A stretch of DNA of 33,950 bases, from assembly GCA_946403965.1 (NCBI GenBank), contig CAMJBT010000034.1, positions 1 to 33,950 on the forward strand. The letters run 5' to 3'. Each line of letters begins with the position of its first letter. Position 1 is the first letter of the stretch. Shown one piece after another: positions 24,357 to 33,479 of the stretch. A program made the translations under genes and the position numbers. A model generated the notes under the pieces. It was not told the DNA's origin, made no database searches, and worked only from the letters and a program-made list of their open reading frames with translations. This stretch comes from an uncultured Pseudobutyrivibrio sp. Its GTDB lineage: Bacteria; Bacillota; Clostridia; Lachnospirales; Lachnospiraceae.

Positions 24357-24986
24357 CTAATTAAACTCTCTATTTTTTATTTCGATGTATGATTTTACAA
24401 CTTCTACAAGTCTGTCATAATCCATTACACCAGTATCGAGACAGAAGTCATAATTTCTTGCGTCGTTCCAGTCTCTTCCTGTGTAATATTTGTAATAATC
24501 AGCACGATGCTTGTCAATATCATGCATTCGCTTGATAAGCTCTGCATCTGTACCACTAACCTGTCTACGTAGACGCTTTAAGCAATCCTCCTCAGAAGCA
24601 TAGAAGAATAGTGACAGTACATATGCTCTATCCTTCAAAATATAATCTGCACATCGTCCAACGATTATACAACTCTGGGTATTTGCAATACGTTTTATTA
24701 CATCTGCCTGTAGCTCAAAAAGATTGTCGTCTGATGTAAATGCTGAGTACTCAGGACTGAGCGGCATTCCCTTATATTTACCTTTGGCAGTGATGAATAT
24801 CTTTCTGATATGCTCATCTACTTCACCAAACATTTCTTCATTGATACCACTCTGGTCTGATGCCATACGAAGAATTTCTCTGTCATATACAGGAAGCCCC
24901 AACTCCTTTCCAAGTTTCTTAGCTAAGGTAAGACCACCTGAACCATAACTTCTTGCAATCGAAATAACTAGCTTTTTTTCTTCCAT
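24357..24986 (-). CDS. Cytidylate kinase-like family protein (copy 2)
   Basis: 209 residues, paralogous to the protein at 5789-6412. It shares ISIARSYGSGGLTLAKKLG (a GSGG loop in place of the lysine-bearing P-loop), LPVYDREIL, IIVGRCADYIL, and the C-terminal pair DKHRADYYKYYTG and WNDARNYDFCLDTGVM. The function of the family is not established. The gene begins 26 bases after livF with its own ribosome binding site and no terminator between, so it is the last gene of the liv operon. Both copies in this window are thus linked to solute-uptake or sensing genes. Confidence 0.85.
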   Translation of the reverse strand: MEEKKLVISIARSYGSGGLTLAKKLGKELGLPVYDREILRMASDQSGINEEMFGEVDEHIRKIFITAKGKYKGMPLSPEYSAFTSDDNLFELQADVIKRIANTQSCIIVGRCADYILKDRAYVLSLFFYASEEDCLKRLRRQVSGTDAELIKRMHDIDKHRADYYKYYTGRDWNDARNYDFCLDTGVMDYDRLVEVVKSYIEIKNREFN

Positions 24987-25012
24987 GGTGTAAAACCCTC
25001 CCCGTTGATTAA

Positions 25013-25717
25013 TTATTCGCCCAAATATGCCTTCTTAATCGAATCATCATTCATAAGCTCTGCTGCTGGCCCATCTAAGACGATATTGCCAGTCTCCAGA
25101 ACATAGGCACGGTCTGCAATGGCCAATGCTTTCTTGGCGTTCTGCTCTACCAAAAGAACTGTGGTTCCTGCCTTTGATATAGATTCGATAATATTGAAAA
25201 TTTCCTCAACGTAAATAGGAGAAAGACCCATTGAAGGCTCATCCATAAGCACGATACGTGGCTGACTCATAAGAGCACGCCCCATAGCCAGCATCTGCTG
25301 CTCGCCGCCGGAAAGAGTTCCTGCCAATTGATTTTGACGTTCTTTCAAGCGTGGAAAGCTTTCATATATTTTCTCAAAGGTATCGGAAATTTCCTTCTTG
25401 TTACTTCTAGTATATGCTCCCATTTTCAAGTTTTCAAGCACTGTTAATCCAGGAAAAACTCTTCTACCTTCGGGCACGTGAGCCATACCCATAGAAACGA
25501 TTTTATGACCTGGCACTTTTGTAATATCTGTTCCATCAAGAAGCACCTGGCCACTTGTTGGAGTAAGCATTCCAGATATTGTCTGAAGGGTGGTTGTCTT
25601 GCCGGCACCATTAGCACCAATTAAAGCAATAACCTCGCCTTCATTAACCTCAAAGCTGATACCCTTTAAAGCCTGTATCACTCCGTAATTAACTACTAAA
25701 TCTTTAACCTCTAACAT
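25013..25717 (-). CDS. livF: Branched-chain amino acid ABC transporter ATP-binding protein LivF
   Basis: 234 residues, the LivF length. Walker A GANGAGKTT (about 33-41), Q-loop region AHVPEGRRVFPGLTVLENL, ABC signature LSGGEQQMLAMGRALM, Walker B IVLMDEPSMGLSP, and the H-loop replaced by LLVEQN as is usual for LivF (Gln instead of His-Asp). It is one of the two ATPases energising the LivHM channel. It is separated from livG by 50 bases and followed closely by the second cytidylate-kinase-like gene. Confidence 0.96.
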   Translation of the reverse strand: MLEVKDLVVNYGVIQALKGISFEVNEGEVIALIGANGAGKTTTLQTISGMLTPTSGQVLLDGTDITKVPGHKIVSMGMAHVPEGRRVFPGLTVLENLKMGAYTRSNKKEISDTFEKIYESFPRLKERQNQLAGTLSGGEQQMLAMGRALMSQPRIVLMDEPSMGLSPIYVEEIFNIIESISKAGTTVLLVEQNAKKALAIADRAYVLETGNIVLDGPAAELMNDDSIKKAYLGE

Positions 25718-25767
25718 ATTGCACCTCTATTTATTTCCGCTTTGTAAGGCTAACAGAATTAAAATCC

Positions 25768-26526
25768 TTATTCACCCAAATAAGCTTTTATTACCTCTGG
25801 ATCATTTAACACTGCAGATGTTTCACCTTGTGCCAAAACACGTCCAAAGTTAAGTACTGTAAGCTTCTCGCAGATTCCTGAGACAAGCTTCATATCATGT
25901 TCAATAAGAAGAATTGTTACGCCAAATTCCTTACGAATAAGTGCAATTGTATTCATCAGGTCACGTGTTTCATTTGGATTCATTCCTGCAGCCGGCTCAT
26001 CCAAAAGAAGAAGCTTTGGATTTGTTGCAAGTGCTCTTGCTATTTCAAGCTCACGCTGCTTTCCATATGGAAGATTTGATGCCAATACATTTGCCATTGT
26101 ATCAAGTCCAAATACTGACAAAAGTTCCAGGGCTTTCTTGTCCATTTTTTTCTCTGTTGAGAAAAACTTTGGAAGTCTGAATATTCCTGTCGCTGTGCCA
26201 TATTCAAATGAATTATGCAAGCCAATTTTAACGTTATCAAGAACAGACTGATCTCCAAACAGACGTATATTCTGGAATGTACGAGCCACTCCCGCCTTGT
26301 TGATTTCTGCTGTCTTCTTTCCTGTTACATCCTTTCCATCCAGAAAAATAGTGCCGTCTGTTGGCTTATAAATTCCTGTAAGCATATTGAAAACTGTAGT
26401 CTTTCCCGCTCCATTTGGGCCGATCAATCCGTAAAGCTCTCCCTGCTCTATTTTAAGATTAAACTCATCAACAGCTCTAAGACCACCAAAGGAAATGCCC
26501 AGGTTGTTTACTTCTAGCAATGCCAT
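25768..26526 (-). CDS. livG: Branched-chain amino acid ABC transporter ATP-binding protein LivG
   Basis: 252 residues. Walker A GPNGAGKTT, Q-loop with ARTFQNIRLF, signature LPYGKQRELEIARAL (the LivG form), Walker B LLLLDEPAAGMNPNE, and H-loop LLIEHDMKLV. The C-terminal LNFGRVLAQG and ending IKAYLGE match LivG. The ATG shares one base with the stop codon of livM (TAATG), with GGAGG eight bases before it, so translation is coupled. Confidence 0.96.
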   Translation of the reverse strand: MALLEVNNLGISFGGLRAVDEFNLKIEQGELYGLIGPNGAGKTTVFNMLTGIYKPTDGTIFLDGKDVTGKKTAEINKAGVARTFQNIRLFGDQSVLDNVKIGLHNSFEYGTATGIFRLPKFFSTEKKMDKKALELLSVFGLDTMANVLASNLPYGKQRELEIARALATNPKLLLLDEPAAGMNPNETRDLMNTIALIRKEFGVTILLIEHDMKLVSGICEKLTVLNFGRVLAQGETSAVLNDPEVIKAYLGE

Positions 26527-27704
26527 TACTGCACCTCCTTCTTTTTAAATCTTCCTATAATGGCTGTTGCGTTCAAACCATGAGCCTCTCTCCATTTAAG
26601 AATTCCTGGAGCCCAGTTGAAAAGCATCAGTCCAATAAGGACGATTGAGTAAATAAGCATTCTGTATGTAGAAAGACCTCTCAAAAGCTCTGGAAGCATT
26701 GTAAGCACAACCGCTGCAATAACTGAACCAGAGAAGTTTCCGATTCCACCTAATACTACATATACCAAAATCATGATAGACATGTTGTAACCAAAATTGT
26801 TTGTTGTGGCGGTAAGTGAGTTAATATTGTGGGCGTATAATACACCACCAACTCCAGCAATCGCTGCTGATAAAGTAAATGCCACCAGCTTGTACTTAGT
26901 CACAGGAAGACCAACTGTCTCTGCTGCAATCTGATTGTCTCTGATAGCCATAACTGCACGACCTGTGCGTGAATGAACAAAGTTGTGTGTCACAATAAGA
27001 GCCAACATCAAAAGTAGTACTGCAATTAAAAATGTAGACTGTCTAGGAGTTCCAGTAATTCCCTGAGGACCATTGATAAGCATCATGCCATCTAAATCCA
27101 TATTTAAAGACATCTGATCCTTCATAGAAAAATGAAGTCCTTTAGAGTCTTTTCCTACATAAAGTACATTAATAACATTTTTGATAATCTCGCCAAATGC
27201 AAGGGTAACAATTGCCAAATAATCTCCTGAAAGTCGAAGTACAGGAATAGCAATAAGGAAACCAAACAAGGCTGCCACAGCAGTACCAAGCACAAGCGCT
27301 ATTATAAAGCGAGGCACATCAGGAATTACATCCTGAAATGTACGAGAAAACAACGCTGATGTGAAAGCACCTACACACATAAATCCTGCATGTCCCAAGG
27401 AAAGCTCTCCAAGATATCCTACGCAAAGATTTAATCCAACTGCTACGAGAGAATATGCACAAACAGGAACCAACAACCCTTTCATAAGTGATGTAAGATT
27501 TCCTGAGCTTTCCATAACAGAAACAACAGCAAACAGTGCTAAAATCACTGTCTCAGTTCTAATAAGCTTTTTTGTTGGTTTATTTAATTTCTTGTATAAA
27601 TTTACTACAGGTGTTATAACCTTCTTGGCATATTTACTTACTGTATCAGCTACAGGACCAATAATCTTCTGTGTAGATTTTTTTAATTTCTCAAGTATTT
27701 TCAT
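26526..27704 (-). CDS. livM: Branched-chain amino acid ABC transporter permease LivM
   Basis: 392 residues. The permease core starts at about residue 50, with about nine or ten membrane segments. LivM motifs: LVAVGLNLCVGYLGELSLGHAGF (90-112), RLSGDYLAIVTLAFGEIIKNV (the cytoplasmic coupling loop), GRAVMAIRDNQIAAETVG and MILVYVVLGGIGNFSGSVIAA. A Lys-rich extension of about 50 residues comes before the first membrane segment; in many Firmicute LivM proteins it is shorter. GGTGG lies four bases before the ATG. It forms the transmembrane channel with LivH and couples to LivG/LivF. Confidence 0.95.
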   Translation of the reverse strand: MKILEKLKKSTQKIIGPVADTVSKYAKKVITPVVNLYKKLNKPTKKLIRTETVILALFAVVSVMESSGNLTSLMKGLLVPVCAYSLVAVGLNLCVGYLGELSLGHAGFMCVGAFTSALFSRTFQDVIPDVPRFIIALVLGTAVAALFGFLIAIPVLRLSGDYLAIVTLAFGEIIKNVINVLYVGKDSKGLHFSMKDQMSLNMDLDGMMLINGPQGITGTPRQSTFLIAVLLLMLALIVTHNFVHSRTGRAVMAIRDNQIAAETVGLPVTKYKLVAFTLSAAIAGVGGVLYAHNINSLTATTNNFGYNMSIMILVYVVLGGIGNFSGSVIAAVVLTMLPELLRGLSTYRMLIYSIVLIGLMLFNWAPGILKWREAHGLNATAIIGRFKKKEVQ

Positions 27705-27712
27705 TTTTCCAC

Positions 27713-28594
27713 CTACACTTTCTCTTTAATCTGCTTGCCTAAAATTCCTGTAGGCTTAACCAAAAGTACAATAATAAGAACCGTAAATACGATAGCATCT
27801 GCCAACTGGCTAGAAATATAGGCCTTGGCAAAAATTTCGATAACACCAAGCAATAATCCACCAATTAATGCTCCTGGGATAGATCCGATTCCACCAAATA
27901 CTGCTGCAGTGAATGCCTTGATACCAGGCATTGAACCAGTATATGGTGTAAGGCTAGGGTATGATGAGCAAAGAAGTGCACCAGCAACAGCCGCAAGCCC
28001 TGAACCGATTGCAAAGGTAAGGGAGATTGTTGCATTTACGTTAATACCCATAAGGATAGCCGCATCCTTATCCTCAGAAACTGCACGCATTGCCTGACCT
28101 GGTTTTGTATTTTTAACAAACCACATTAATACAACCATGATTACGATACATGTCACGATGGTAACAATTGCATTTCCTGTGATTTTAAGATTTCCGCCTG
28201 CTAGGCTGATTCCTTCCCACTTGATTACAGATGTAAAGCTTACAGGATTAGAACCAAAAATCATTAATGCCATATTCTGAAGAAAATAGCTGACACCGAT
28301 AGCTGTAATAAGAACAGCCAGATTTGTAGCTTTTCTAAGTGGTTTGTATGCTATTTTTTCTATAATCATTCCAAGTGCTGTACAACATACTATTGAAATA
28401 ACAATAGAAACTACAGCAGGCATGCCTGAATTTGACATGCACATAAAAACTAAATATGCGCCTATCATAATAACATCACCATGAGCGAAGTTAAGCATTT
28501 TAGCAATACCATAAACCATGGTATAACCAAGTGCTATAAGGGCATATACACTTCCTAAACTTAATCCATTGATTAAATAGGTTAAAAATCCCAT
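27713..28594 (-). CDS. livH: Branched-chain amino acid ABC transporter permease LivH
   Basis: 293 residues with about eight membrane segments. Signatures: INGLSLGSVYALIALGYTMVYG then KMLNFAHGDVIMIGAY at the N-terminus, GQAMRAVSEDKDAAILMGINV (the coupling loop) and FTAAVFGGIGSIPGALIGG. The start is put at ATG 28594 because MGFLTYLINGLSLGS matches the usual LivH beginning. An in-frame ATG at 28633 with AGGA seven bases upstream is a credible alternative adding 13 residues. Only eight bases separate it from livM. A large stem-loop lies between livK and this gene. Confidence 0.94.
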   Translation of the reverse strand: MGFLTYLINGLSLGSVYALIALGYTMVYGIAKMLNFAHGDVIMIGAYLVFMCMSNSGMPAVVSIVISIVCCTALGMIIEKIAYKPLRKATNLAVLITAIGVSYFLQNMALMIFGSNPVSFTSVIKWEGISLAGGNLKITGNAIVTIVTCIVIMVVLMWFVKNTKPGQAMRAVSEDKDAAILMGINVNATISLTFAIGSGLAAVAGALLCSSYPSLTPYTGSMPGIKAFTAAVFGGIGSIPGALIGGLLLGVIEIFAKAYISSQLADAIVFTVLIIVLLVKPTGILGKQIKEKV

Positions 28595-28701
28595 AAACGT
28601 TAACTCTCTTTCATAAATATAAACACGATGCATTCCATCGTCCTGTATAGGAGATGAATATGCACCGCATTGTGCTCTTAAATATATTAAGTTAAGATGA
28701 G

Positions 28702-28786
28702 CTAGTAAGTAACAAGCTCTAATATTTCTTAAGCGAAGCTTTCTTCAGCTGAGCGTAGAAATCATTAGGCTTGTTACTGTAACTAG
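28702..28786 (-). promoter_or_regulatory. Large stem-loop between livK and livH
   Basis: An imperfect inverted repeat: CTAG plus GTAACAAGC-CTAAT-ATTTC on one side (28758-28786) and its near complement (28702-28728) on the other, with a small inner hairpin GAAG/CTTC. It begins nine bases after the livK stop. No T-tract follows, so it is not a plain terminator. Such structures between a binding-protein gene and its permease genes commonly keep the first message more abundant; here that is an inference. Confidence 0.6.
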
Positions 28787-28795
28787 CGGATTACT

Positions 28796-29977
28796 TTAAT
28801 CTACAGAAGCATATGCTCCATCTTTGATAACTACAGCCTTTGGTGCCTTCGAAACCTCACCCTTTTCATTCCATGTCATACCCTCACCAGTAAGACCATT
28901 GTAATTTACCTTCTGAAGACCTGCGATAAGTGCATCACAGATTTCTTCGTTAGATGCCTCTGGTGTAAGGTTTGCTGCCTCAAGAGCCTCCTTGAGGATG
29001 TAGATTCCATCATATGCATCAGCTGCAAACTGGTTTGGTGTACCACCAAATTTCTCTTCGTATGCTGAAACAAATTTCTTTGTAGCTTCATCCTGAGAAT
29101 CTGCTGCGAATGGAGTAAGAAGATATACACCTTCTGCAAGTTTTGCATCAAAGTTTTCAACAGTAAGAAGTCCATCGAAACCATCTACACCGAACATTGT
29201 AGGCTTATATCCCATCTGGTTAGCCTGTGTAAGTACGATAGAGCCTTCTGTATAGTAGAATGGAAGGAAGAGAAGGTCAGCACCTGCATCCTTACATTTC
29301 TGAAGCTGTGTTGTAAAATCTGTCTTTGAATCTGCTGTGAAAGCTTCACTAGCTACAATGTCAAGTCCCTTTGCCTTTGCTTCAGTAGCAAATGTCTGAT
29401 AAACACCTGATGAATATGGATCTGAGCTATCATAGATAACACCTACTTTAGTAGCAAGCTTGTTGTCTGCAATGTAGTCTGCAGAAACTGCACCCTGGTT
29501 TGGATCTGAGAAGCAAACCTGATATACATTGTCATGACCATTGATTACATCTGGTGAAGATGCTGAAGGAGTGAGCATAAACATTCTATCTGCGTATGTC
29601 TCTGCAGCTACTGCCTGTCCGGCACCTGATGTAACTGTTCCCTCAAGAATCTGCATTCCCCAATCCTTAAGAGTATTGTATGCATTAACTGATTTCTGCT
29701 GATCAGCCTCATCATCCTGGAAATTAAATGAAATCTGATATCCATTAATTCCGCCTGCTTCATTAACCTCGTCCACAGCAAGCTGAATTGCATTCATAAC
29801 ACCCTGACCATACTGAGCAGCACCACCTGTAATAGGTCCAATACCACCGATTCTCCAAGTGAGCTCTCCTGATGTATCAACTGATTCTGATGAACCTGCT
29901 GAACCATTTCCACAGCCAACGAATAATGATGTCATCATTGCTGCGGAAAGCACTAAACTTAATGCTTTCTTCTTCAT
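28796..29977 (-). CDS. livK: Branched-chain amino acid-binding lipoprotein LivK
   Basis: 393 residues. Lipoprotein signal with lipobox LFVGC (lipid-anchored Cys at about 22), then a type I binding fold of the Leu/Ile/Val-binding family: WRIGGIGPITGGAAQYGQGV; AVDEVNEAGGINGYQISF; ILEGTVTSGAGQAVA; FMLTPSASSPDVI; YQVCFSDPNQGAV; DLLFLPFYYTEGSIVLTQA; PNQFAADAYDGIYILKEAL. ATG 29977 is chosen because GGAGG lies eight bases upstream; a GTG at 30004 is in frame but less likely. As the first gene of livKHMGF it has the longest gap (about 200 bases, with a stem-loop) before the next gene. Ligand specificity within the family cannot be read from the sequence. Confidence 0.94.
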   Translation of the reverse strand: MKKKALSLVLSAAMMTSLFVGCGNGSAGSSESVDTSGELTWRIGGIGPITGGAAQYGQGVMNAIQLAVDEVNEAGGINGYQISFNFQDDEADQQKSVNAYNTLKDWGMQILEGTVTSGAGQAVAAETYADRMFMLTPSASSPDVINGHDNVYQVCFSDPNQGAVSADYIADNKLATKVGVIYDSSDPYSSGVYQTFATEAKAKGLDIVASEAFTADSKTDFTTQLQKCKDAGADLLFLPFYYTEGSIVLTQANQMGYKPTMFGVDGFDGLLTVENFDAKLAEGVYLLTPFAADSQDEATKKFVSAYEEKFGGTPNQFAADAYDGIYILKEALEAANLTPEASNEEICDALIAGLQKVNYNGLTGEGMTWNEKGEVSKAPKAVVIKDGAYASVD

Positions 29978-30062
29978 ATCCAATACCTCCGATTCCTCTT
30001 TCACGCTTTAGCGCTTTAAATTCTAAAATCATTTGTTTTAGATATAATAAATCTTGTTTAAA

Positions 30063-30764
30063 TTATTTGCAAGAAAAACTTTCGGAATTTAATGTGATAA
30101 AGTGTCCTTCTGGTATTTCATCCTCATCAAGCACTAGTGGCCCAAAGGCTGTTCTCTTTAGTTCCAGCACCTGTCGGCCCACTGCAAAAAACATTCTTTT
30201 TACTTGATGAAATTTTCCTTCATGAATTGTAATATAGCAGGATTTTCCTCCTTCATACTTCACAGTTGCTGGTGCTGTCAGGTCTCCCTCGCCAATATGA
30301 ACCCCTGATTCAAGAGCAGCTATATCTTCTTTGGAAAGCTCTCCATCTAATTCTACATAGTATGTTTTATCCACGTGCTTTTTAGGTGAAAGCATATTGT
30401 GAGCAAGCTGACCATCATTTGTGATAAGTAAAAGGCCGGTAGTATCCTTATCCAAACGTCCAACAGGAGACAATCCCTTGGGGGCATCCGGACATATACT
30501 ATAAAACAAATCCATTATTGTTCTTTCATGGGCATCCTCTGTTGCGGTGATAACCCCCTTAGGTTTGTTGATAACATAGTATGAAAATTTCTTATATGTG
30601 TACTTCTTACCCTGATATGTAATTTCAACGGTGTTTTCATCCACCTTCTGTTCTGGCTTTGATGCCTTTTCCCCGTCTACAAAAATAAGGCCCTTCTTAA
30701 GAAGAGCCTTAACTTCAGACCTTGTTCCGATATTTAATTCTACCAAAAGCTTGTCTAATCGCAT
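30063..30764 (-). CDS. RsuA/RluB-family rRNA pseudouridine synthase
   Basis: 233 residues. An N-terminal S4 RNA-binding domain (MRLDKLLVELNIGTRSEVKA, about 1-60) is followed by the catalytic domain: YVINKPKGVITAT, the catalytic Asp in PVGRLDKDTTGLLLITNDG (Asp at about residue 104), KTYYVELDG, and ITIHEGKFHQVKRMF with GR-VLELKRTAFGP. This is the RsuA type that modifies 16S U516, although RluB/RluE relatives look alike. It closes an operon led by the NlpC/P60 gene and starts 18 bases after map. No terminator was recognised before livK, so some read-through is possible. Confidence 0.93.
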   Translation of the reverse strand: MRLDKLLVELNIGTRSEVKALLKKGLIFVDGEKASKPEQKVDENTVEITYQGKKYTYKKFSYYVINKPKGVITATEDAHERTIMDLFYSICPDAPKGLSPVGRLDKDTTGLLLITNDGQLAHNMLSPKKHVDKTYYVELDGELSKEDIAALESGVHIGEGDLTAPATVKYEGGKSCYITIHEGKFHQVKRMFFAVGRQVLELKRTAFGPLVLDEDEIPEGHFITLNSESFSCK

Positions 30765-30782
30765 TTATTCAATTTCCTTTGT

Positions 30783-31655
30783 TTAGTATGAAATTACTTC
30801 GTATCCTGTCTCAGTAACCAAAACCTGATATTCCCATTGTGCTGATGGCTTACCATCCAATGTAGAAACTTCCCAACCGTTATTAGGATCTGTTTTTATT
30901 TTCTGTGTGCCCATATTGACCATTGGCTCGATTGTAAACATAAAGCCTGGTACCATAAGCATTTCTGTGCCAGGAAGTGTGTTGTAACCCACCCATGGCT
31001 CCTCATGGAACTCAAGACCAACGCCGTGACCACCAATTTCACGTACCACCTGGTATCCGTTCTTGTGAGCATGCTCTGCAATAGCAAATCCCACATCTCC
31101 AAGGAATCCCCATGGCTTAACCTGCTCAAGACCAAGGTCGCAGCACTCCTTAGTAACTTCAACCAGTTTTCTTGTCTCAGGAGCAACATCTCCAATCATA
31201 AACATTCTAGATGAATCAGAATAGTAGCCATCTAGGATTGTAGAACAATCTACGTTTACAATATCTCCGCTTCTAAGAATTACATCCTTTGATGGATATC
31301 CATGACATACCTGCTCATTTACAGATGTACATACACTAAATGGAAATCCCTCGTAGTTTAATGGTGCAGGAATTCCTCCCATTTTTGTGGTTGTGTCATA
31401 TACAATCTCATCGATTTCAGCTGTAGACATTCCCTCATGAATTGCCTCTGCTACAGCATCAAGACATGCCATATTGATTACGGCAGACTGCTTAATTTTC
31501 TCAATCTGTTCAGGTGTTTTGATAAGCTTGTGACTAGGAACCTTATGTCCTTTAATTGCAAAGCTGTCAATCTTTCTGTCAAATGCCTCATGACACTGCT
31601 TGTACTTACGTCCACTTCCGCACCAGCAAGGGTCATTTCTATTAATTTTTACCAT
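30783..31655 (-). CDS. map: Type I methionine aminopeptidase with N-terminal SEC-C zinc motif
   Basis: 290 residues. The first 22 residues hold a SEC-C motif (RNDPCWCGSGRKYKQCH), a zinc-binding tag. The peptidase follows from about residue 45, with His in CHGYPS, metal ligands Asp/Asp (NVDCSTILDGYYSDSS), His (IGGHGVGLEFHEEP), Glu (FTIEPMV) and Glu (WEYQVLVTE). It removes initiator methionine from new proteins. ATG 31655 is chosen (AAGG eight bases upstream), leaving a one-base gap to the stop of the preceding gene; an in-frame ATG at 31697 would overlap that gene and add basic residues without similarity. The SEC-C fusion is known from other Firmicutes. Confidence 0.95.
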   Translation of the reverse strand: MVKINRNDPCWCGSGRKYKQCHEAFDRKIDSFAIKGHKVPSHKLIKTPEQIEKIKQSAVINMACLDAVAEAIHEGMSTAEIDEIVYDTTTKMGGIPAPLNYEGFPFSVCTSVNEQVCHGYPSKDVILRSGDIVNVDCSTILDGYYSDSSRMFMIGDVAPETRKLVEVTKECCDLGLEQVKPWGFLGDVGFAIAEHAHKNGYQVVREIGGHGVGLEFHEEPWVGYNTLPGTEMLMVPGFMFTIEPMVNMGTQKIKTDPNNGWEVSTLDGKPSAQWEYQVLVTETGYEVISY

Positions 31656-31656
31656 T

Positions 31657-32385
31657 TCAATTACCTTTCTCTTCTTTGCTCTTTTTCTTGTCCTCATCTG
31701 TCAGTCCATTTATATAATTAATTTTTGAATGCTTTAATGTAACATCTCCAAGAACAAATTTATCCCAAAGTTTTTTGTTTATTTTTATATCATGCTCATC
31801 TCTAATAAGACTGTAATAATATCCGTCATATTTATAAGCAGCCTGACTAGGACCATTTTCTTTAGCCAGCTTATTCTGATATTTTTCAGCTATGGCTGCC
31901 ATACGAATCTGCTCATTTATAATCTCGCGGTCACAAGGGAGCTTTTCCCACTGGACATCTAAAAGGTCCTCCCAGAAATCCGTTTGACGATACTCCAAAT
32001 CCTCTTCCTCTGATGCAGTAAGGCTATCCATGCTATCCTCTACTGCAAGCTTATAAAGCAAATGATCATGAATTGCCATTCCTAGCACCACATCCTTTGC
32101 TTCCTCCTGAATAAAGGTGTCGTTGGTGTGCAGGTTCCAGTAATCCTTGGTGTAGTCCGGATTGTAGATTCTGGCTTGTTCTTCTACCTTTTCCTCTTCG
32201 TAGAGAATATAAAAGGCCAGATCCTGGAAAGTAACAGGCTCTCCGTCTATTGAAACGGCTGTATCCTGCAAATGCTCATTGTAGCTTATAGGGCCCCTTC
32301 CATCACACACAGAAATAAGTGCGTAGCCAAAGACGGCAACGCACATTACTAGCAATATATGTTTGAAGTATTTTTTGATTATCAT
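31657..32385 (-). CDS. SurA/PrsA-type N-terminal-domain protein without a PPIase domain
   Basis: 242 residues. A membrane anchor or signal lies at about 8-28, then AVSIDGEPVTFQDLAFYILYEEEKVE, the beginning typical of SurA_N/PrsA-like chaperones, and a helical region to about 170. No parvulin (rotamase) domain follows: the C-terminal part (YYYSLIRDEHDIKINKKLWD) is short and ends in a Lys/Glu-rich tail. It is probably an extracytoplasmic folding factor or relative, but the function is not established. The ATG overlaps the stop of the NlpC/P60 gene (ATGA), so the two proteins are likely made together, and map follows after one base. Confidence 0.7.
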   Translation of the reverse strand: MIIKKYFKHILLVMCVAVFGYALISVCDGRGPISYNEHLQDTAVSIDGEPVTFQDLAFYILYEEEKVEEQARIYNPDYTKDYWNLHTNDTFIQEEAKDVVLGMAIHDHLLYKLAVEDSMDSLTASEEEDLEYRQTDFWEDLLDVQWEKLPCDREIINEQIRMAAIAEKYQNKLAKENGPSQAAYKYDGYYYSLIRDEHDIKINKKLWDKFVLGDVTLKHSKINYINGLTDEDKKKSKEEKGN

Positions 32386-33479
32386 AGTACCCTTCGGATT
32401 GTAATAATTGAATGACAGGTAACAGGACGATAATTTGTAATACCTGTAGCAGTACTTTGAGCCTCAACTATCAGGCCTCCGCCTGCATAAATTGCAACAT
32501 GGCCTGGATAACAAACAATATCACCCGGCTGCATATAATTATAACTAACTTCATTTCCAACACTTCTAAAGGAACCTGAAGTCATACGCGATCCATAATT
32601 AATTCCAAAGTTTGAAAGTACACCCTGTACAAAACCAGAACAATCACAACCATCTGTAAGGGAATTTCCACCCCAGACATAGCGGTTTCCTACAAACTGA
32701 TTTGCATAGGATACTACACTTGAGCCACTAACACCTGTGGTCTTGCCAGGGTTTAAATCTCCATTAACATTGTATCCACCTGAAGTTCTAACCTGCCCAG
32801 ATGTACCACCAGCTGCAGCTCTGGCTGCTGCCTCTCTGGCTGCTCTAAGTGCAGCCTCTCTAGCTGCAATCTCCTTAGCTTCCTTCAACTCAGCGTCCAA
32901 ATCATCCATCTCGCCACGCTTCTCGGCAACCATAGTCTCAAGAGCGGCTTCCTGAGTTTTCAACTCTGATTTAGAGCTTTCAAGAGATTTCTTCTCCTCA
33001 GCTAACGCTTCTCCAAGCTCTTCAATTTCATTTTGTGTTGCTATAAACTGTTCCAGTTTTTCCTGGTCATAATCGTATACCTGGCTTGCATACTCAATCT
33101 TGTTCAAAAACTGTGTGATTGATTTTGATGATACAAGCATTTCAAAAAGACTCTCATCTTCCTTTTCGTACATATACTTGATTCGAAGCTTCATAGAGTC
33201 ATACTGTTGATTTCTGGCTTCTTTCGCATCTGCCAAAGCCACCTCAGTGTCAGCAATTTCAGCCTCTGTATCTTTAATAGCTGTGTTAATCTCTGTAATC
33301 TGACTAACCAGGCTATATAAATCAGCATCCAAGGAATCTATCTCTTCCTGAAGAGAATCCTGCTCTGCCTCTATCTCTGAAATGGAACGGACAGCCTTAG
33401 AAATGGTAGAATCCGATGCCAACAAAGAAATAGATAGCACCACACACAATGATGCCTTAAAAATCTTAGAATATTTCAT
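32382..33479 (-). CDS. Secreted coiled-coil NlpC/P60 peptidoglycan endopeptidase (CwlO-like)
   Basis: 365 residues. A signal peptide lies at about 1-23, a long coiled coil at about 30-215 (repeated Glu/Ala/Leu heptads, ending in an Ala-Arg-rich stretch AAREAALRAAREAAARAAAG), a Gly/Ser linker, and a C-terminal NlpC/P60 domain. The catalytic Cys is in GCDCSGFVQGVL and the His in YPGHVAIYAGG. It should cut peptide stems of peptidoglycan (D-Glu to diamino acid). The layout is that of CwlO, whose coiled coil is regulated by FtsEX. ATG 33479 is chosen (GGAG nine bases upstream, followed by a clear signal peptide); an in-frame ATG at 33542 adds 21 residues before the signal. It leads an operon with the SurA-like gene, map and the pseudouridine synthase gene. 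Confidence 0.93.
   Translation of the reverse strand: MKYSKIFKASLCVVLSISLLASDSTISKAVRSISEIEAEQDSLQEEIDSLDADLYSLVSQITEINTAIKDTEAEIADTEVALADAKEARNQQYDSMKLRIKYMYEKEDESLFEMLVSSKSITQFLNKIEYASQVYDYDQEKLEQFIATQNEIEELGEALAEEKKSLESSKSELKTQEAALETMVAEKRGEMDDLDAELKEAKEIAAREAALRAAREAAARAAAGGTSGQVRTSGGYNVNGDLNPGKTTGVSGSSVVSYANQFVGNRYVWGGNSLTDGCDCSGFVQGVLSNFGINYGSRMTSGSFRSVGNEVSYNYMQPGDIVCYPGHVAIYAGGGLIVEAQSTATGITNYRPVTCHSIITIRRVL

Noticed and set aside
30010-30030. Catabolite-response (cre) site near AAAGCGCTAAAGCG before livK
   Set aside because: It misses key positions of the cre consensus, notably the first TG.
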